From: Crocinitomicaceae bacterium
GTDB taxonomy: Bacteria; Bacteroidota; Bacteroidia; Flavobacteriales_D; Crocinitomicaceae
Assembly: GCA_030830895.1 (NCBI GenBank)
Contig: JAURMC010000011.1
Span: forward strand, 1 to 49,813
Length of the DNA stretch: 49,813 nt
Direction: 5' to 3'
The notes under the pieces were generated by a model, which saw only the letters and a list, made by a program, of their open reading frames with translations, was not told the DNA's origin and made no database searches. Shown one piece after another: positions 16,144-24,768 of this stretch. Both the position numbers and the translations under genes were made by a program. Every line of letters starts with the position of its first letter. Positions within the stretch are counted from its first letter, which is position 1.

Positions 16144-16581
16144 TTACTTATCCGTTTCGAAGAAGCTAACGTATGTGATATTGGTCGTTTTGTCATAATA
16201 CTGTAATACTAGCTTTTTACCCCTCAGTTCAATTATTGAATATGAAACGGGTATATCTTCACCATCTTTTAGTAACATAAAGGAAGTTTTGTCATCATTA
16301 AACATCCAGGTTCCATGCTCAAATGTTGATTGAATTTGTCCTAAAACGACTTGGCTTGCAGTCCATGAATACGTACCGTCTTTCTCAATCACTAATTTAA
16401 TTTCCGGCTGATAATCAATGAACTCATTCCCATTGATCATATAACTCGTTAATTTCCAATCATTCACAACGCGATTTGATTTGGTCAACAAGGTGAATTT
16501 AGAACCATTTGGATATTTACTGCATGATGACGTAAAGCATATTAAACTTATGGCGAGCAATGGGAGTATTAAAAACTTCAT
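16144..16581 (-). CDS. Lipocalin-like lipoprotein, tandem copy 1
   Basis: A 145-residue lipoprotein with signal peptide and lipobox (TSSC, Cys20). The mature part, starting CSKYPNGSKFTLLTKSNRV and followed by VNDWKL, is clearly paralogous to the next gene at 16663 (CGKYPEGPNFALSSKAARL). The layout (a W-x-L/A strand, then IEKDGTYSW, then GTWMFNDDKTSF) resembles the small beta-barrel lipocalin-like lipoproteins of Bacteroidota. Function unknown; probably anchored in the outer or inner membrane facing the periplasm. A TATTTTTG box lies 18 nt before the ATG, so it can be transcribed separately from its paralogue. Confidence 0.82.
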   Translation of the reverse strand: MKFLILPLLAISLICFTSSCSKYPNGSKFTLLTKSNRVVNDWKLTSYMINGNEFIDYQPEIKLVIEKDGTYSWTASQVVLGQIQSTFEHGTWMFNDDKTSFMLLKDGEDIPVSYSIIELRGKKLVLQYYDKTTNITYVSFFETDK

Positions 16582-16599
16582 AATGAATTAAATGTTGTT

Positions 16600-16607
16600 C
16601 AAAAATA
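16600..16607 (-). promoter_or_regulatory. -7 promoter box of lipoprotein copy 1
   Basis: TATTTTTG on the minus strand matches TAnnTTTG and ends 18 nt before the ATG at 16581. It lies just downstream of the terminator of copy 2, giving the two paralogues separate transcription. Confidence 0.45.
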
Positions 16608-16622
16608 CAATTTTTTTGAAAA

Positions 16623-16643
16623 TAAAAAAGCCCCTTTCGGGGC
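16623..16643 (-). terminator. Rho-independent terminator
   Basis: On the minus strand GCCCC-GAAA-GGGGC is followed directly by TTTTTTATTTT, a classic intrinsic terminator 19 nt after the stop of the lipoprotein gene at 16663. Confidence 0.88.
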
Positions 16644-16662
16644 ATGACAAATAAATCACCAA

Positions 16663-17109
16663 TTACTTCGGCTCAAATGTATATGTAAACATGTTACCTG
16701 AATTGTAATCGAATTGTTTTAGTTTAACCATGTCCTTTTTTAACATCAAAATTTGCATGGTATCCTTCGAATTTGTGGCTGGGTTGGTTTCTGTAAAAAT
16801 CAATTTTGTTTTCTTATCGTAAAATTCCCATGTACCTGAACTCGTATAAGTTGTTGGCACTCCAAGAATTGTAATAACCGTACTTGAATTAAACGTTCCA
16901 TCCTTCGAAATAGTATTGTTTAGGCTAAGATTCGTTAAATTCCATTCCGTGCCAGATTGATTTACCGACGTGGCCTTCCAATCCCCCTCTAATCGAGCGG
17001 CTTTCGAACTTAGTGCAAAATTTGGTCCTTCAGGATATTTACCACAAGAACCAACCAATAAAACCATCCCAAATAGGCCGGCCATGCTAAATAAAACTGT
17101 TTTTTTCAT
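16663..17109 (-). CDS. Lipocalin-like lipoprotein, tandem copy 2
   Basis: A 148-residue lipoprotein starting MKKTVLFSMAGLFG with lipobox VGSC (Cys22). I prefer this ATG at 17109 over an upstream one at 17151 because it places the basic n-region directly before the hydrophobic core. The mature domain (GDWKAT, ISKDGTFNSS, SGTWEFYDKKTKLIF, MLKKDMVKLKQF) parallels copy 1 strand by strand, though identity is modest outside the C-x-KYP-x-G start. A strong terminator follows. Function unknown; likely envelope-anchored. Confidence 0.82.
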   Translation of the reverse strand: MKKTVLFSMAGLFGMVLLVGSCGKYPEGPNFALSSKAARLEGDWKATSVNQSGTEWNLTNLSLNNTISKDGTFNSSTVITILGVPTTYTSSGTWEFYDKKTKLIFTETNPATNSKDTMQILMLKKDMVKLKQFDYNSGNMFTYTFEPK

Positions 17110-17160
17110 TGTTGTTGATTTAAAAGTTTCTAAAAAATTATTCGCAATCACTTAACGCTG

Positions 17161-17168
17161 TATCTTTG
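17161..17168 (+). promoter_or_regulatory. -7 promoter box of the HMA lipoprotein gene
   Basis: TATCTTTG matches TAnnTTTG and ends 12 nt before the ATG at 17181. It shares the divergent region 17110-17180 with lipoprotein copy 2. Confidence 0.5.
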
Positions 17169-17180
17169 TAAAAAGTTACG

Positions 17181-17558
17181 ATGAAAGTTAAAATTATCCT
17201 CTTAGCCTTAGTTGCGTTAGCGTTAAATTCATGTGATCAATCCATGCCATCCAAGCCCATAGTAAAGGTAAGTAATACCAAGAACAATCCAGTTAAAGCC
17301 AATGCTGAAATCGCTTTTGAAGTAAAAGGTATGGTCTGTAAAATGGCTTGTGGTGGATCCATTCGAAAATCACTCATCCACAGTGGCTCTGTTGAGCGTG
17401 TTGAAATTAACTTTGATAAGAAGGCAATAAGTCAAGAAGTGATTATTTATTATGACAGTACTAAAATGAGCCCTATTGCATTAAAGAATATCATTGAAAA
17501 TACCAATGATGGTCAATTTGCGGTAATCGATGAAAGACCAATCTCAGCGTCAAAGTAA
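17181..17558 (+). CDS. Lipoprotein with heavy-metal-associated (HMA) domain
   Basis: A 125-residue lipoprotein: signal peptide with lipobox LNSC (Cys18), a short linker, then an HMA ferredoxin-like fold from about residue 44. The metal site is C53-KMA-C57 in KGMVCKMACGGSIRKSL, a CxxxC spacing rather than the canonical CxxC of copper chaperones. The remaining betas (VERVEINFDKKAI, EVIIYYDSTKM) fit the fold. Likely binds a soft metal in the periplasm; copper is the usual guess. It starts from its own promoter box and is followed after 5 nt by the esterase gene. Confidence 0.86.
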   Translation: MKVKIILLALVALALNSCDQSMPSKPIVKVSNTKNNPVKANAEIAFEVKGMVCKMACGGSIRKSLIHSGSVERVEINFDKKAISQEVIIYYDSTKMSPIALKNIIENTNDGQFAVIDERPISASK

Positions 17559-17563
17559 GTACT

Positions 17564-18328
17564 ATGCAGACCCTGCATTTTCGTGAATATGGCGAAGGAA
17601 AACCTTTGGTTATCCTTCACGGATTATTTGGTTCCTCAGATAATTGGCAAAGCTTAGCCCAGCGATTCGCAGCGTTTTATCGGGTGTTTTGTGTGGACCT
17701 TAGAAATCATGGGCGTTCCCCTTGGAGTGAGGAACACGGGTACGAATACATGATGGATGATGTGTACGCCTTCATCGAAGCGCAGCAACTCACAGATGCC
17801 ATTTTATTGGGTCATTCCATGGGCGGTAAAGTGGCCATGTGTTTTGCTCAACATTATCCGCACCTATTGAATAAACTTGTAGTCGCAGATATGGGGGTAA
17901 AAGCCTATCCGATGCATCACCAGCATATTTTAGCCGGTATACATGCATTGCACTTGGATTCAATCAATACACGCGGTGAAGCAGAATCTATTCTTGAAAC
18001 CTATATTGAAAATGACGGAATACGTCAATTTCTATTGAAAAACTTATATTGGATTGAAAAAGGGAAATTAGCATGGCGTATGAACGTGGCTGTCTTGGAA
18101 CGCGAAATGCCAAATATCCTTTCGGCCCTTCCCACTGAGGAATGTTGGACCCCTACGCTCTTTTTAAGGGGTGAGCTATCCAACTACATCTTACCAGAGG
18201 ATTTTGAAGGCATTGAGGCGGCCTTTCCTGATGCAACGATTGAAACGATTCCCAACGCGGGACATTGGCTACATGCCGAACAACCAGATTTATTTTTTGA
18301 TGCTGTTATGGGATTTTGCTTGAGATAA
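17564..18328 (+). CDS. Alpha/beta hydrolase, YbfF-type esterase
   Basis: A 254-residue cytoplasmic alpha/beta hydrolase similar to the acyl-CoA/ester hydrolase YbfF. The oxyanion HG motif is in ILHGLFGSSDNWQ near residue 18, LRNHGRSPWSE near 46 is a family signature, the nucleophile Ser is in LLGHSMGGKVAM near 85-92, and the base His is in IPNAGHWLHAEQPD near 233. It has no signal peptide. It is 5 nt after the HMA lipoprotein gene and abuts the stop of dnaE with no spacer. The physiological substrate is unknown. Confidence 0.9.
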   Translation: MQTLHFREYGEGKPLVILHGLFGSSDNWQSLAQRFAAFYRVFCVDLRNHGRSPWSEEHGYEYMMDDVYAFIEAQQLTDAILLGHSMGGKVAMCFAQHYPHLLNKLVVADMGVKAYPMHHQHILAGIHALHLDSINTRGEAESILETYIENDGIRQFLLKNLYWIEKGKLAWRMNVAVLEREMPNILSALPTEECWTPTLFLRGELSNYILPEDFEGIEAAFPDATIETIPNAGHWLHAEQPDLFFDAVMGFCLR

Positions 18329-21300
18329 TTAATTCAAACGAAATTGTATGTTCATTTTTGTCAGTGCCTTATATAATTCCGGATCTGGTTTTACACGTAC
18401 CGACTTGGAAGGCATATTTAATTCAAGACCTTCTACCGCATCAAAAATAGTAAACTGCACATTGCAAGAACCCTGATTTGCTAAAAACAAGCCATTCAAC
18501 TCATCAATTAGGAGGTGATTAAGTTCCTTATTCGGGATACTCAAGTGTAATCCTTTCACCCGCTTTTCACGTAAGTGTTGCAACAGTTCAACATCATGTA
18601 AATTGAATTCGTAATGTTTTCTATACCTTGGTATCTCTATACGTCCACGTAAAGTTAAAAATACCCCCGGCTGAAGTAAATGTTTATACTTTAAATAGTT
18701 CTCCCTGAAGATATTGAGCTTGTACTGATCAGTGTAGTCCTCAAAAACCACGGTGCCAAATGGATCCCCGTTTTTGTCAATCCGATGTTCTATGGAAGTA
18801 ACCACTACTGCCAAGGTCAAATCACGTCCTTTGTAGGTTTCCATATCGTGTAACATAGCTAGCGCGCCAGTGCAAAAAGCACTAATTTCCATTTTATAAT
18901 CATCCAAGGGATGTCCTGAAATGAAAATCCCTATCACTTCCCGTTCTTTTGCTAGTTTATAGCTTGAAGACCATTCCTCACAGCTTGGAACCTTAGGTTC
19001 AACGACTTCAAACCCCGAGCCTTCGCCAAAAAGGTCATGCTGATTTGATCCTTTATTTTCCTGATAAGAAATACCATAACGAATGATGTGATCTAAAAAC
19101 AACCGATTCGCACCCTCTTCCTTAAAATATTGTGCCCGATGAAGCTCACTAAATGAATCAAACGCTCCCGCATAAACTAAATTCTGCATAACTGTTCGAT
19201 TGATTGCTTTAAGATTAACACGACGGCTGAAATCAAAAATACTCGTATATCTTCCATCTGCTCTTCCCTGTATAATAGCTTCTACGGGTCCTTCGCCAAT
19301 ACCACGTATGGCACCTAAACCGAATCGAATATCCCCGTTTGAATTCACGGTGAAATCCAAGCGAGATTCGTTCACATCGGGACCTAAAACATTTACGCCC
19401 ATGCGACGACATTCTTCCATAAAAAAGGAAACTTGCTTGATGTCACTCATGTTATTACTTAGCACGGCGGCCATATATTCCGCCGGGTAATTTGCCTTAA
19501 GATAAGCGGTTTGATAGGCAATCCAAGCGTAACAAGTTGAATGCGATTTATTGAAAGCATAGGAAGCAAATGCTTCCCAGTCTTTCCAAATTTTCTCTAA
19601 TTTATCATTAGCATGACCTTTAGAATTACCCCGCTCGATAAAAATCGGGCGCATTTTGTTAAGCACCTTTCGGTCTTTTTTACCCATTGCCTTTCTCAGG
19701 GTATCAGCCTCACCTTTTGTAAAATCCGCCAACTTCTGAGAAAGCAACATCACCTGCTCTTGATATACTGTAATTCCATATGTTTCATTTAAATATTCCT
19801 CACAATCAGGTAAATCATATATAATGGGCTCTTCTCCATGTTTTCGTTTAATGTATGAAGGAATATATTCTAGTGGCCCCGGGCGATATAGCGCGTTCAT
19901 TGCAACAAGGTCAGCGAAGACGGTAGGTTTTAACTCGCGCATGTACTTTTGCATACCCGGGGATTCATATTGAAATATCCCTATGGTTTCGCCACGTTGA
20001 AATAGTTTATAGGTGGCTTCATCATCGATCGTGAATTGATCTGAATCGAGTTCAATCCCACGATTCTCTTTGATTACACGTACCGCATCCTTTATTAAGG
20101 TAAGCGTTTTCAGACCAAGGAAGTCCATCTTAAGTAAACCAGCTGATTCTGCTACAGAATTGTCAAATTGTGTACAAACCATATCAGAATCCTTAGCCGT
20201 TGCAACAGGAACAAAATTAGTTATGTCATCAGGTGTAATAATCACCCCACAGGCATGAATCCCTGTATTTCTTACCGATCCTTCGATTGCCTTTGCCTGT
20301 CTCAAGACATCGGAAGCAGGTCCTTTGCCATGAAATATTTTACGCAATTCCTTAGCATTATTCAACGCTTCTTGATTATTTTTAAAAGAATCGGTTAGCT
20401 CGCTCTCATCTAAATCAAATAACTTTTTCAAAGAAATATCCGGCACCAATTTTGCCAATCTATCTGCTTCTGGTAATGGTAAATCTAATACCCTAGCAGT
20501 ATCTCTTATGGCTGATTTCGCTGCCATTGTACCATAAGTAATGATTTGAGCCACTTGATTTGCCCCATATTTTTGAATCACATAATCAATAACTTTTATT
20601 CTACCTTCATCATCAAAATCTATATCAATATCTGGCATTGAAATTCGATCAGGATTTAAAAACCGTTCAAAGAGGAGGTCGTACTTAATCGGATCCACGT
20701 TTGTAATTCCCGTACAATATGCTACGGCCGATCCCGCAGCAGATCCCCTTCCTGGACCTACGGAAACTCCCATTTCGCGCGCCGCATTGCAGAAATCTTG
20801 CACAATTAGAAAATATCCTGGATAACCCGTATTTTCAATAGTTTTTAATTCAAAATCTAAGCGCTCTTTAAGTTCTTCACTGATTTCTCCATATCGCTTA
20901 AGTGCACCCTGATAGGTCAAATGCTTTAAAAAACGATTTTCACCATTTTTAGTGTTATTAATGTTATCGTCCGGATCGATAAATTCTTGTGGGATTTCGA
21001 AGTTTGGCAGTAAAACATCACGCGTCAGGGTGTAGTTTTCACATTTATCTATGATTTCAGAAATCGATAAAATGGCTTCAGGCAAATCAGCGAATATTCG
21101 CTTCATTTGCTCTGGTGTTTTGAAATAAAACTCATCATTATCAAATCCATAACGATAACCTCTTCCCTTACCAATTGGAGTGGACATCAATTCGCCATCC
21201 CTTACGCACAACAACACATCATGTGCATTGGCATCCTCTTGGTTCAAATAATAGGTATTGTTTGTCGCCACCAATTTGACGTGATGAGTTTTTGCAAAAC

Positions 21301-22678
21301 GGATTAACACCTCATTGGCATGATCTTCGGATTCCAATTTATGCCGATTTAACTCAAGATAAAAATCATCATTAAACACTGACTTCCACCACAATAGTGC
21401 CGATTCTGCTTGAACTTCACCTACATTTAAAATAAGAGAAGCAATTTCTCCATCGAGTCCACCAGATAACGCTATTATATCATTAGCATATTTTTCTACT
21501 AACGTTTTATCAATTCTTGGGACGTAATAAAATCCATCGGTATAGGCGAGTGAAGATAATTTTATCAGGTTTTGATATCCGTTTTTATTTTTTGCGAGGA
21601 AAACCATTTTAAAGCCATTATCCTTCGTGTCTCTATTTCTATGATCCGCGCATACGTTTAATTCACAGCCAATGATTGGAAGAATTGGGCGCTTCGAAAA
21701 TGGGGATCCGTTCTCTTCTGCCTCCGCCTTCTCCTGCAATAATTTCGAATTATATTCACTCAATAGCTTTTCAAATTGAAAGGCTGCCATCATGTTTCCA
21801 TTATCTGTTAATGCAAGTGCTGGTAAATCTAATTCGATGGCTTTATTTATCAGTGATTTAATTTCTGCAGTTGATTGTAATAAGGTGAATTGAGAATGAA
21901 CATGCAAATGTGTAAAAGGAGCATCTTCTAATTCAACAGGCAATTCTGTAGTTTCAATTCGCTGCGTTGTATCCGAATGCTTCAAGGCTTTGCTTGCCTC
22001 TTTTAGATTTTGATGTTCAAGTCCAACCAAATCGATAGTCTTCGGATTCGCTTCTTTAAATCGCTGGTCATACCCTTCATCCATTTGTAATTGTACCGAA
22101 GAATAATGCCCCCGACGAATTAATTCCAGAAAACAACGTGTAGTTGCTTCAACATCTGCGGTGGCATTATGGGCTTCAATAAATGACTCTTTAAATAAAA
22201 ACTCATATAATTCAGTCAAGGTAGGTAGTTTAAAACGCCCACCTTTTCCTCCTGTCAATTTTACGAGAGCTGCACTTTCCTCGGTACAGGTATCTAACAA
22301 CGGAATAGTATCAAATGGGGATTCCATTTGCATGCGAACGAATTCACAGCCCATTACATTGACATCAAATTTCAAGTTATGGCCAACAATGAACTTGGTT
22401 TGTTTTAAATCATGCGAGAATTCAGCAATTACCTCATCCAATTCGCGCCCAACATATTGAGCCAAGGCTGTAGAAATTCCATGCACCTTTTCAGAATCAA
22501 AAGGAATGGTATATCCGTTTGGTTTTATTATCGCTGCATTATGTTTCATTAATTTACCGGATTCATCGTGCAATTGCCATGCTAATTGAACCACACGAGG
22601 CCAATTGTCCGTATCCGTAATAGGCGCCTTGAAATTACGTGGTAAACCTGTGGTTTCCGTATCAAAAATTAAGAACAT
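18329..22678 (-). CDS. dnaE: DNA polymerase III alpha subunit with fused proofreading domain
   Basis: The replicative polymerase, 1449 residues, longer than stand-alone DnaE because residues 1-190 are a DnaQ-like 3'-5' exonuclease: ExoI D6-T-E8 in FDTETTG, ExoII in FIVGHNLKFDVNVMG near 97-110, ExoIII in AHNATADVEATTRCF near 169-183. After a linker comes the PHP domain (HLHVHSQFTLL, 257-267), whose second motif reads TDNGN, not TDHGN. The polymerase palm carries GPGRGSAAGSAV near 641 and the catalytic aspartates in PDIDIDFDD (683-690). An HhH region (GLGAIRGIGEGPVEAI) and OB domain follow. An exo-alpha fusion is a known flavobacterial arrangement. It is transcribed alone. Confidence 0.98.
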   Translation of the reverse strand: MFLIFDTETTGLPRNFKAPITDTDNWPRVVQLAWQLHDESGKLMKHNAAIIKPNGYTIPFDSEKVHGISTALAQYVGRELDEVIAEFSHDLKQTKFIVGHNLKFDVNVMGCEFVRMQMESPFDTIPLLDTCTEESAALVKLTGGKGGRFKLPTLTELYEFLFKESFIEAHNATADVEATTRCFLELIRRGHYSSVQLQMDEGYDQRFKEANPKTIDLVGLEHQNLKEASKALKHSDTTQRIETTELPVELEDAPFTHLHVHSQFTLLQSTAEIKSLINKAIELDLPALALTDNGNMMAAFQFEKLLSEYNSKLLQEKAEAEENGSPFSKRPILPIIGCELNVCADHRNRDTKDNGFKMVFLAKNKNGYQNLIKLSSLAYTDGFYYVPRIDKTLVEKYANDIIALSGGLDGEIASLILNVGEVQAESALLWWKSVFNDDFYLELNRHKLESEDHANEVLIRFAKTHHVKLVATNNTYYLNQEDANAHDVLLCVRDGELMSTPIGKGRGYRYGFDNDEFYFKTPEQMKRIFADLPEAILSISEIIDKCENYTLTRDVLLPNFEIPQEFIDPDDNINNTKNGENRFLKHLTYQGALKRYGEISEELKERLDFELKTIENTGYPGYFLIVQDFCNAAREMGVSVGPGRGSAAGSAVAYCTGITNVDPIKYDLLFERFLNPDRISMPDIDIDFDDEGRIKVIDYVIQKYGANQVAQIITYGTMAAKSAIRDTARVLDLPLPEADRLAKLVPDISLKKLFDLDESELTDSFKNNQEALNNAKELRKIFHGKGPASDVLRQAKAIEGSVRNTGIHACGVIITPDDITNFVPVATAKDSDMVCTQFDNSVAESAGLLKMDFLGLKTLTLIKDAVRVIKENRGIELDSDQFTIDDEATYKLFQRGETIGIFQYESPGMQKYMRELKPTVFADLVAMNALYRPGPLEYIPSYIKRKHGEEPIIYDLPDCEEYLNETYGITVYQEQVMLLSQKLADFTKGEADTLRKAMGKKDRKVLNKMRPIFIERGNSKGHANDKLEKIWKDWEAFASYAFNKSHSTCYAWIAYQTAYLKANYPAEYMAAVLSNNMSDIKQVSFFMEECRRMGVNVLGPDVNESRLDFTVNSNGDIRFGLGAIRGIGEGPVEAIIQGRADGRYTSIFDFSRRVNLKAINRTVMQNLVYAGAFDSFSELHRAQYFKEEGANRLFLDHIIRYGISYQENKGSNQHDLFGEGSGFEVVEPKVPSCEEWSSSYKLAKEREVIGIFISGHPLDDYKMEISAFCTGALAMLHDMETYKGRDLTLAVVVTSIEHRIDKNGDPFGTVVFEDYTDQYKLNIFRENYLKYKHLLQPGVFLTLRGRIEIPRYRKHYEFNLHDVELLQHLREKRVKGLHLSIPNKELNHLLIDELNGLFLANQGSCNVQFTIFDAVEGLELNMPSKSVRVKPDPELYKALTKMNIQFRLN

Positions 22679-22700
22679 AATGGATGAAATTTGCGAACCT

Positions 22701-22728
22701 TAAAAGTACTTAGATTTTCGCCTCAAAA
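22701..22728 (-). promoter_or_regulatory. Probable dnaE promoter
   Basis: On the minus strand TTTTG (22724-22728) precedes TACTTTTA (22701-22708, one mismatch to TAnnTTTG) by 15 nt; the box ends 22 nt before the dnaE ATG. The spacing is shorter than usual, so this is tentative. Confidence 0.35.
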
Positions 22729-22755
22729 GTTGATTGTTGAAAACTAAAATTGGAA

Positions 22756-24258
22756 TTATTCCAAGTTCACTTCCACGTCCCAATTTGCACGGATTTTAGG
22801 AATTTTGGTGTATCGTTGAACCGGTTCCGCTGCTTCTTTTGTTTCTGGACGAATAGCATCCCATACTCCATTTCCGTTTAGGTCATCTATCACTACCAAT
22901 TGATATTCCCCTGATACCAAATTTTTAAAAGAAACTTGATTATTTGTTCCCAAAAAATTATTTGCAGAACGCACTGTTTTTCCGTCTTTTTCCAACAGTA
23001 GAAGTTTTCCCGATAGATTGCTATTAAAATTTACATACAAAGAACCTAATTCAGCCTCGCCGATACAAAGCAAGTCAAGTATTGTTTCAACTAATGCAAC
23101 ACCCCCAATTCCCTTAATTGCATTTGGCCCAATAACTAATTTCAATTTTCCTGTGGTCCAGGTTTGTGGAACAAGTTGGATTCGATTACAATCCACCTTT
23201 ACTGATTTAATTGGGACTTTACTTGAGTCTGCTCCCAACAAATAAATAGCATTGGTATTAATAGATGAATCGAAAATAGCATTTCCTGTTAACATAATAA
23301 ACGGACCCACGCAGGGTTGAGAAACTTGTAGTTTCAGGGGTGTAGCTTTATCTTTTTCTGTGTATAATAAAGATACAGAATCGAACGGGGTGGTGACCAC
23401 AATTGGCCCTGTTTCAATTGGACCAAGACTTATCGAAACAGAATCCCTATTTATCCGATATATTGGTTCTTTACGGCCATTAACACGTACATCGCTTAGT
23501 GAAATCTCCTCCGGGAGATGGCCTACAATCATCCCAGGAGGCATAACTTTGAAAGAATGCATCCGAGTACGTTCACGCGGTTTGGAAAGTAACATAGGAA
23601 TAGAGTCCCCCGATGGAATACAAGCCTTAAATCGAATATCTTGGGGTTCGTTTACGTCGATTAACCCATTTCGATTCAAATCCATAAAGGCTTTAATATA
23701 AAATGAATCTTGAGGTAAATATTGCAAACTAGCCCATCCATCTTCATTACTCTTGGTAAGATAACGTGGCTTCGCGCTTGTATCTGAATCATACAAACCA
23801 ACCGTTACACCTAGCATGGAATTCTTTGAATAGGCATCTCCAACGCGGTATACTTGTTTTGCCGAATCTAAGGTAGAACCTGTGGCAAAAACAAACTGAT
23901 AAACAGAGTCATTTCCTTCTGAAATATCTTTTACTCCACCATCAATGTATAAACTGTATGTAGTGTTAGGATTCAAATCTCCTTTGAGTGTAACCAACAC
24001 AGATTTTTTTGATAAAACAACGGAAATTTTTGCATCTGCCGGTTCTAAACGAAATGTTTCAAGAGGATTTTTTAATTCGATATATTCATCGAATTTCAAG
24101 TGTATTAGAGTTGGTTGGGTATTTAATGCACCCATAGTTGGTGAGCTAGAAATTAATTCTGGTGCTTTTAAATCCCGTCCCCCGCCGCTCAGTGCACCTA
24201 CTTGAGCACAACTCAAAAGTAAGAGCATAAAACCACCTAATAATAAGCGCTGAACCAT
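22756..24258 (-). CDS. Ig-like domain lipoprotein
   Basis: A 500-residue lipoprotein (lipobox LLSC, Cys17; mature start CAQVGALSGGGRDLKAP). Residues about 30-130 form a bacterial Ig-like (Big_5) domain: APELISSSPTMGALNTQPT, IHLKFDEYIELKNP, then NPNTTYSLYIDGGVKDISEGN. A carboxypeptidase-regulatory-like strand set follows, with MDLNRNGLIDVNEPQDIRF near 200 and a repeat, DDLNGNGVWDAIRPETKEA, near the C-terminus; both look like calcium-type D-x-N-x-N-G loops. This architecture is common in Bacteroidota and of unknown function. The start lies inside the end of the fRMsr gene (22-nt overlap), so the two are probably one operon. Confidence 0.85.
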   Translation of the reverse strand: MVQRLLLGGFMLLLLSCAQVGALSGGGRDLKAPELISSSPTMGALNTQPTLIHLKFDEYIELKNPLETFRLEPADAKISVVLSKKSVLVTLKGDLNPNTTYSLYIDGGVKDISEGNDSVYQFVFATGSTLDSAKQVYRVGDAYSKNSMLGVTVGLYDSDTSAKPRYLTKSNEDGWASLQYLPQDSFYIKAFMDLNRNGLIDVNEPQDIRFKACIPSGDSIPMLLSKPRERTRMHSFKVMPPGMIVGHLPEEISLSDVRVNGRKEPIYRINRDSVSISLGPIETGPIVVTTPFDSVSLLYTEKDKATPLKLQVSQPCVGPFIMLTGNAIFDSSINTNAIYLLGADSSKVPIKSVKVDCNRIQLVPQTWTTGKLKLVIGPNAIKGIGGVALVETILDLLCIGEAELGSLYVNFNSNLSGKLLLLEKDGKTVRSANNFLGTNNQVSFKNLVSGEYQLVVIDDLNGNGVWDAIRPETKEAAEPVQRYTKIPKIRANWDVEVNLE

Positions 24259-24716
24259 TCTAGGATATTTTCTAATTGAGATTTATCAACCTCATCAAAG
24301 TTAGCAAATTCATCACTATCCACATCAAGTACAGCAACTAGCTTTCCTTCCTTGAATAAAGGAACAACAATTTCACTCTTAGATTTATCACTGCATGCAA
24401 TGTGTCCCGGGAATTCATGTACATTAGGAATAATCATTGTACGCTCTTCCTGCCACGTTATACCACAAACACCTTGTCCTTTGTTTATCCGAGTACATGC
24501 TATTGGACCCTGAAAAGGACCCAAAACTAATTCATCGGCCTGTACCCGATAAAATCCAACCCAAAAAAAACCAAAAGTTTGTTTTAACGCCGCCACTAAA
24601 TTAGACATGTTCGCTACGTTATCTACCCGCTCATCAAGTAATGCAGGCAATTGCTGCAATAAGGCAATGTATTTATCGTTTTTATCGCCGCCACTGATAA
24701 TTAATTGTTCAGACAT
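24237..24716 (-). CDS. msrC: Free methionine-(R)-sulfoxide reductase (GAF family)
   Basis: Reduces free Met-R-sulfoxide with thioredoxin electrons, an oxidant repair role in the cytoplasm. The 159-residue GAF domain has the three expected cysteines: C74 in PIACTRI, C84 in GQGVCGITW and C108 in GHIACSD. Their spacings of 10 and 24 are identical to C84/C94/C118 of E. coli YebR. LVAVLDVDSDEFANFDEVD is the last-strand signature. I chose the ATG at 24716; an in-frame TTG further upstream adds only five residues. Its 3' end overlaps the start of the Ig-like lipoprotein gene. Confidence 0.94.
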   Translation of the reverse strand: MSEQLIISGGDKNDKYIALLQQLPALLDERVDNVANMSNLVAALKQTFGFFWVGFYRVQADELVLGPFQGPIACTRINKGQGVCGITWQEERTMIIPNVHEFPGHIACSDKSKSEIVVPLFKEGKLVAVLDVDSDEFANFDEVDKSQLENILEWFSAYY

Positions 24717-24768
24717 GGCACAAAATTCCAATAATTAATCGTAATTCGCAATTATATTAACTTTAACT

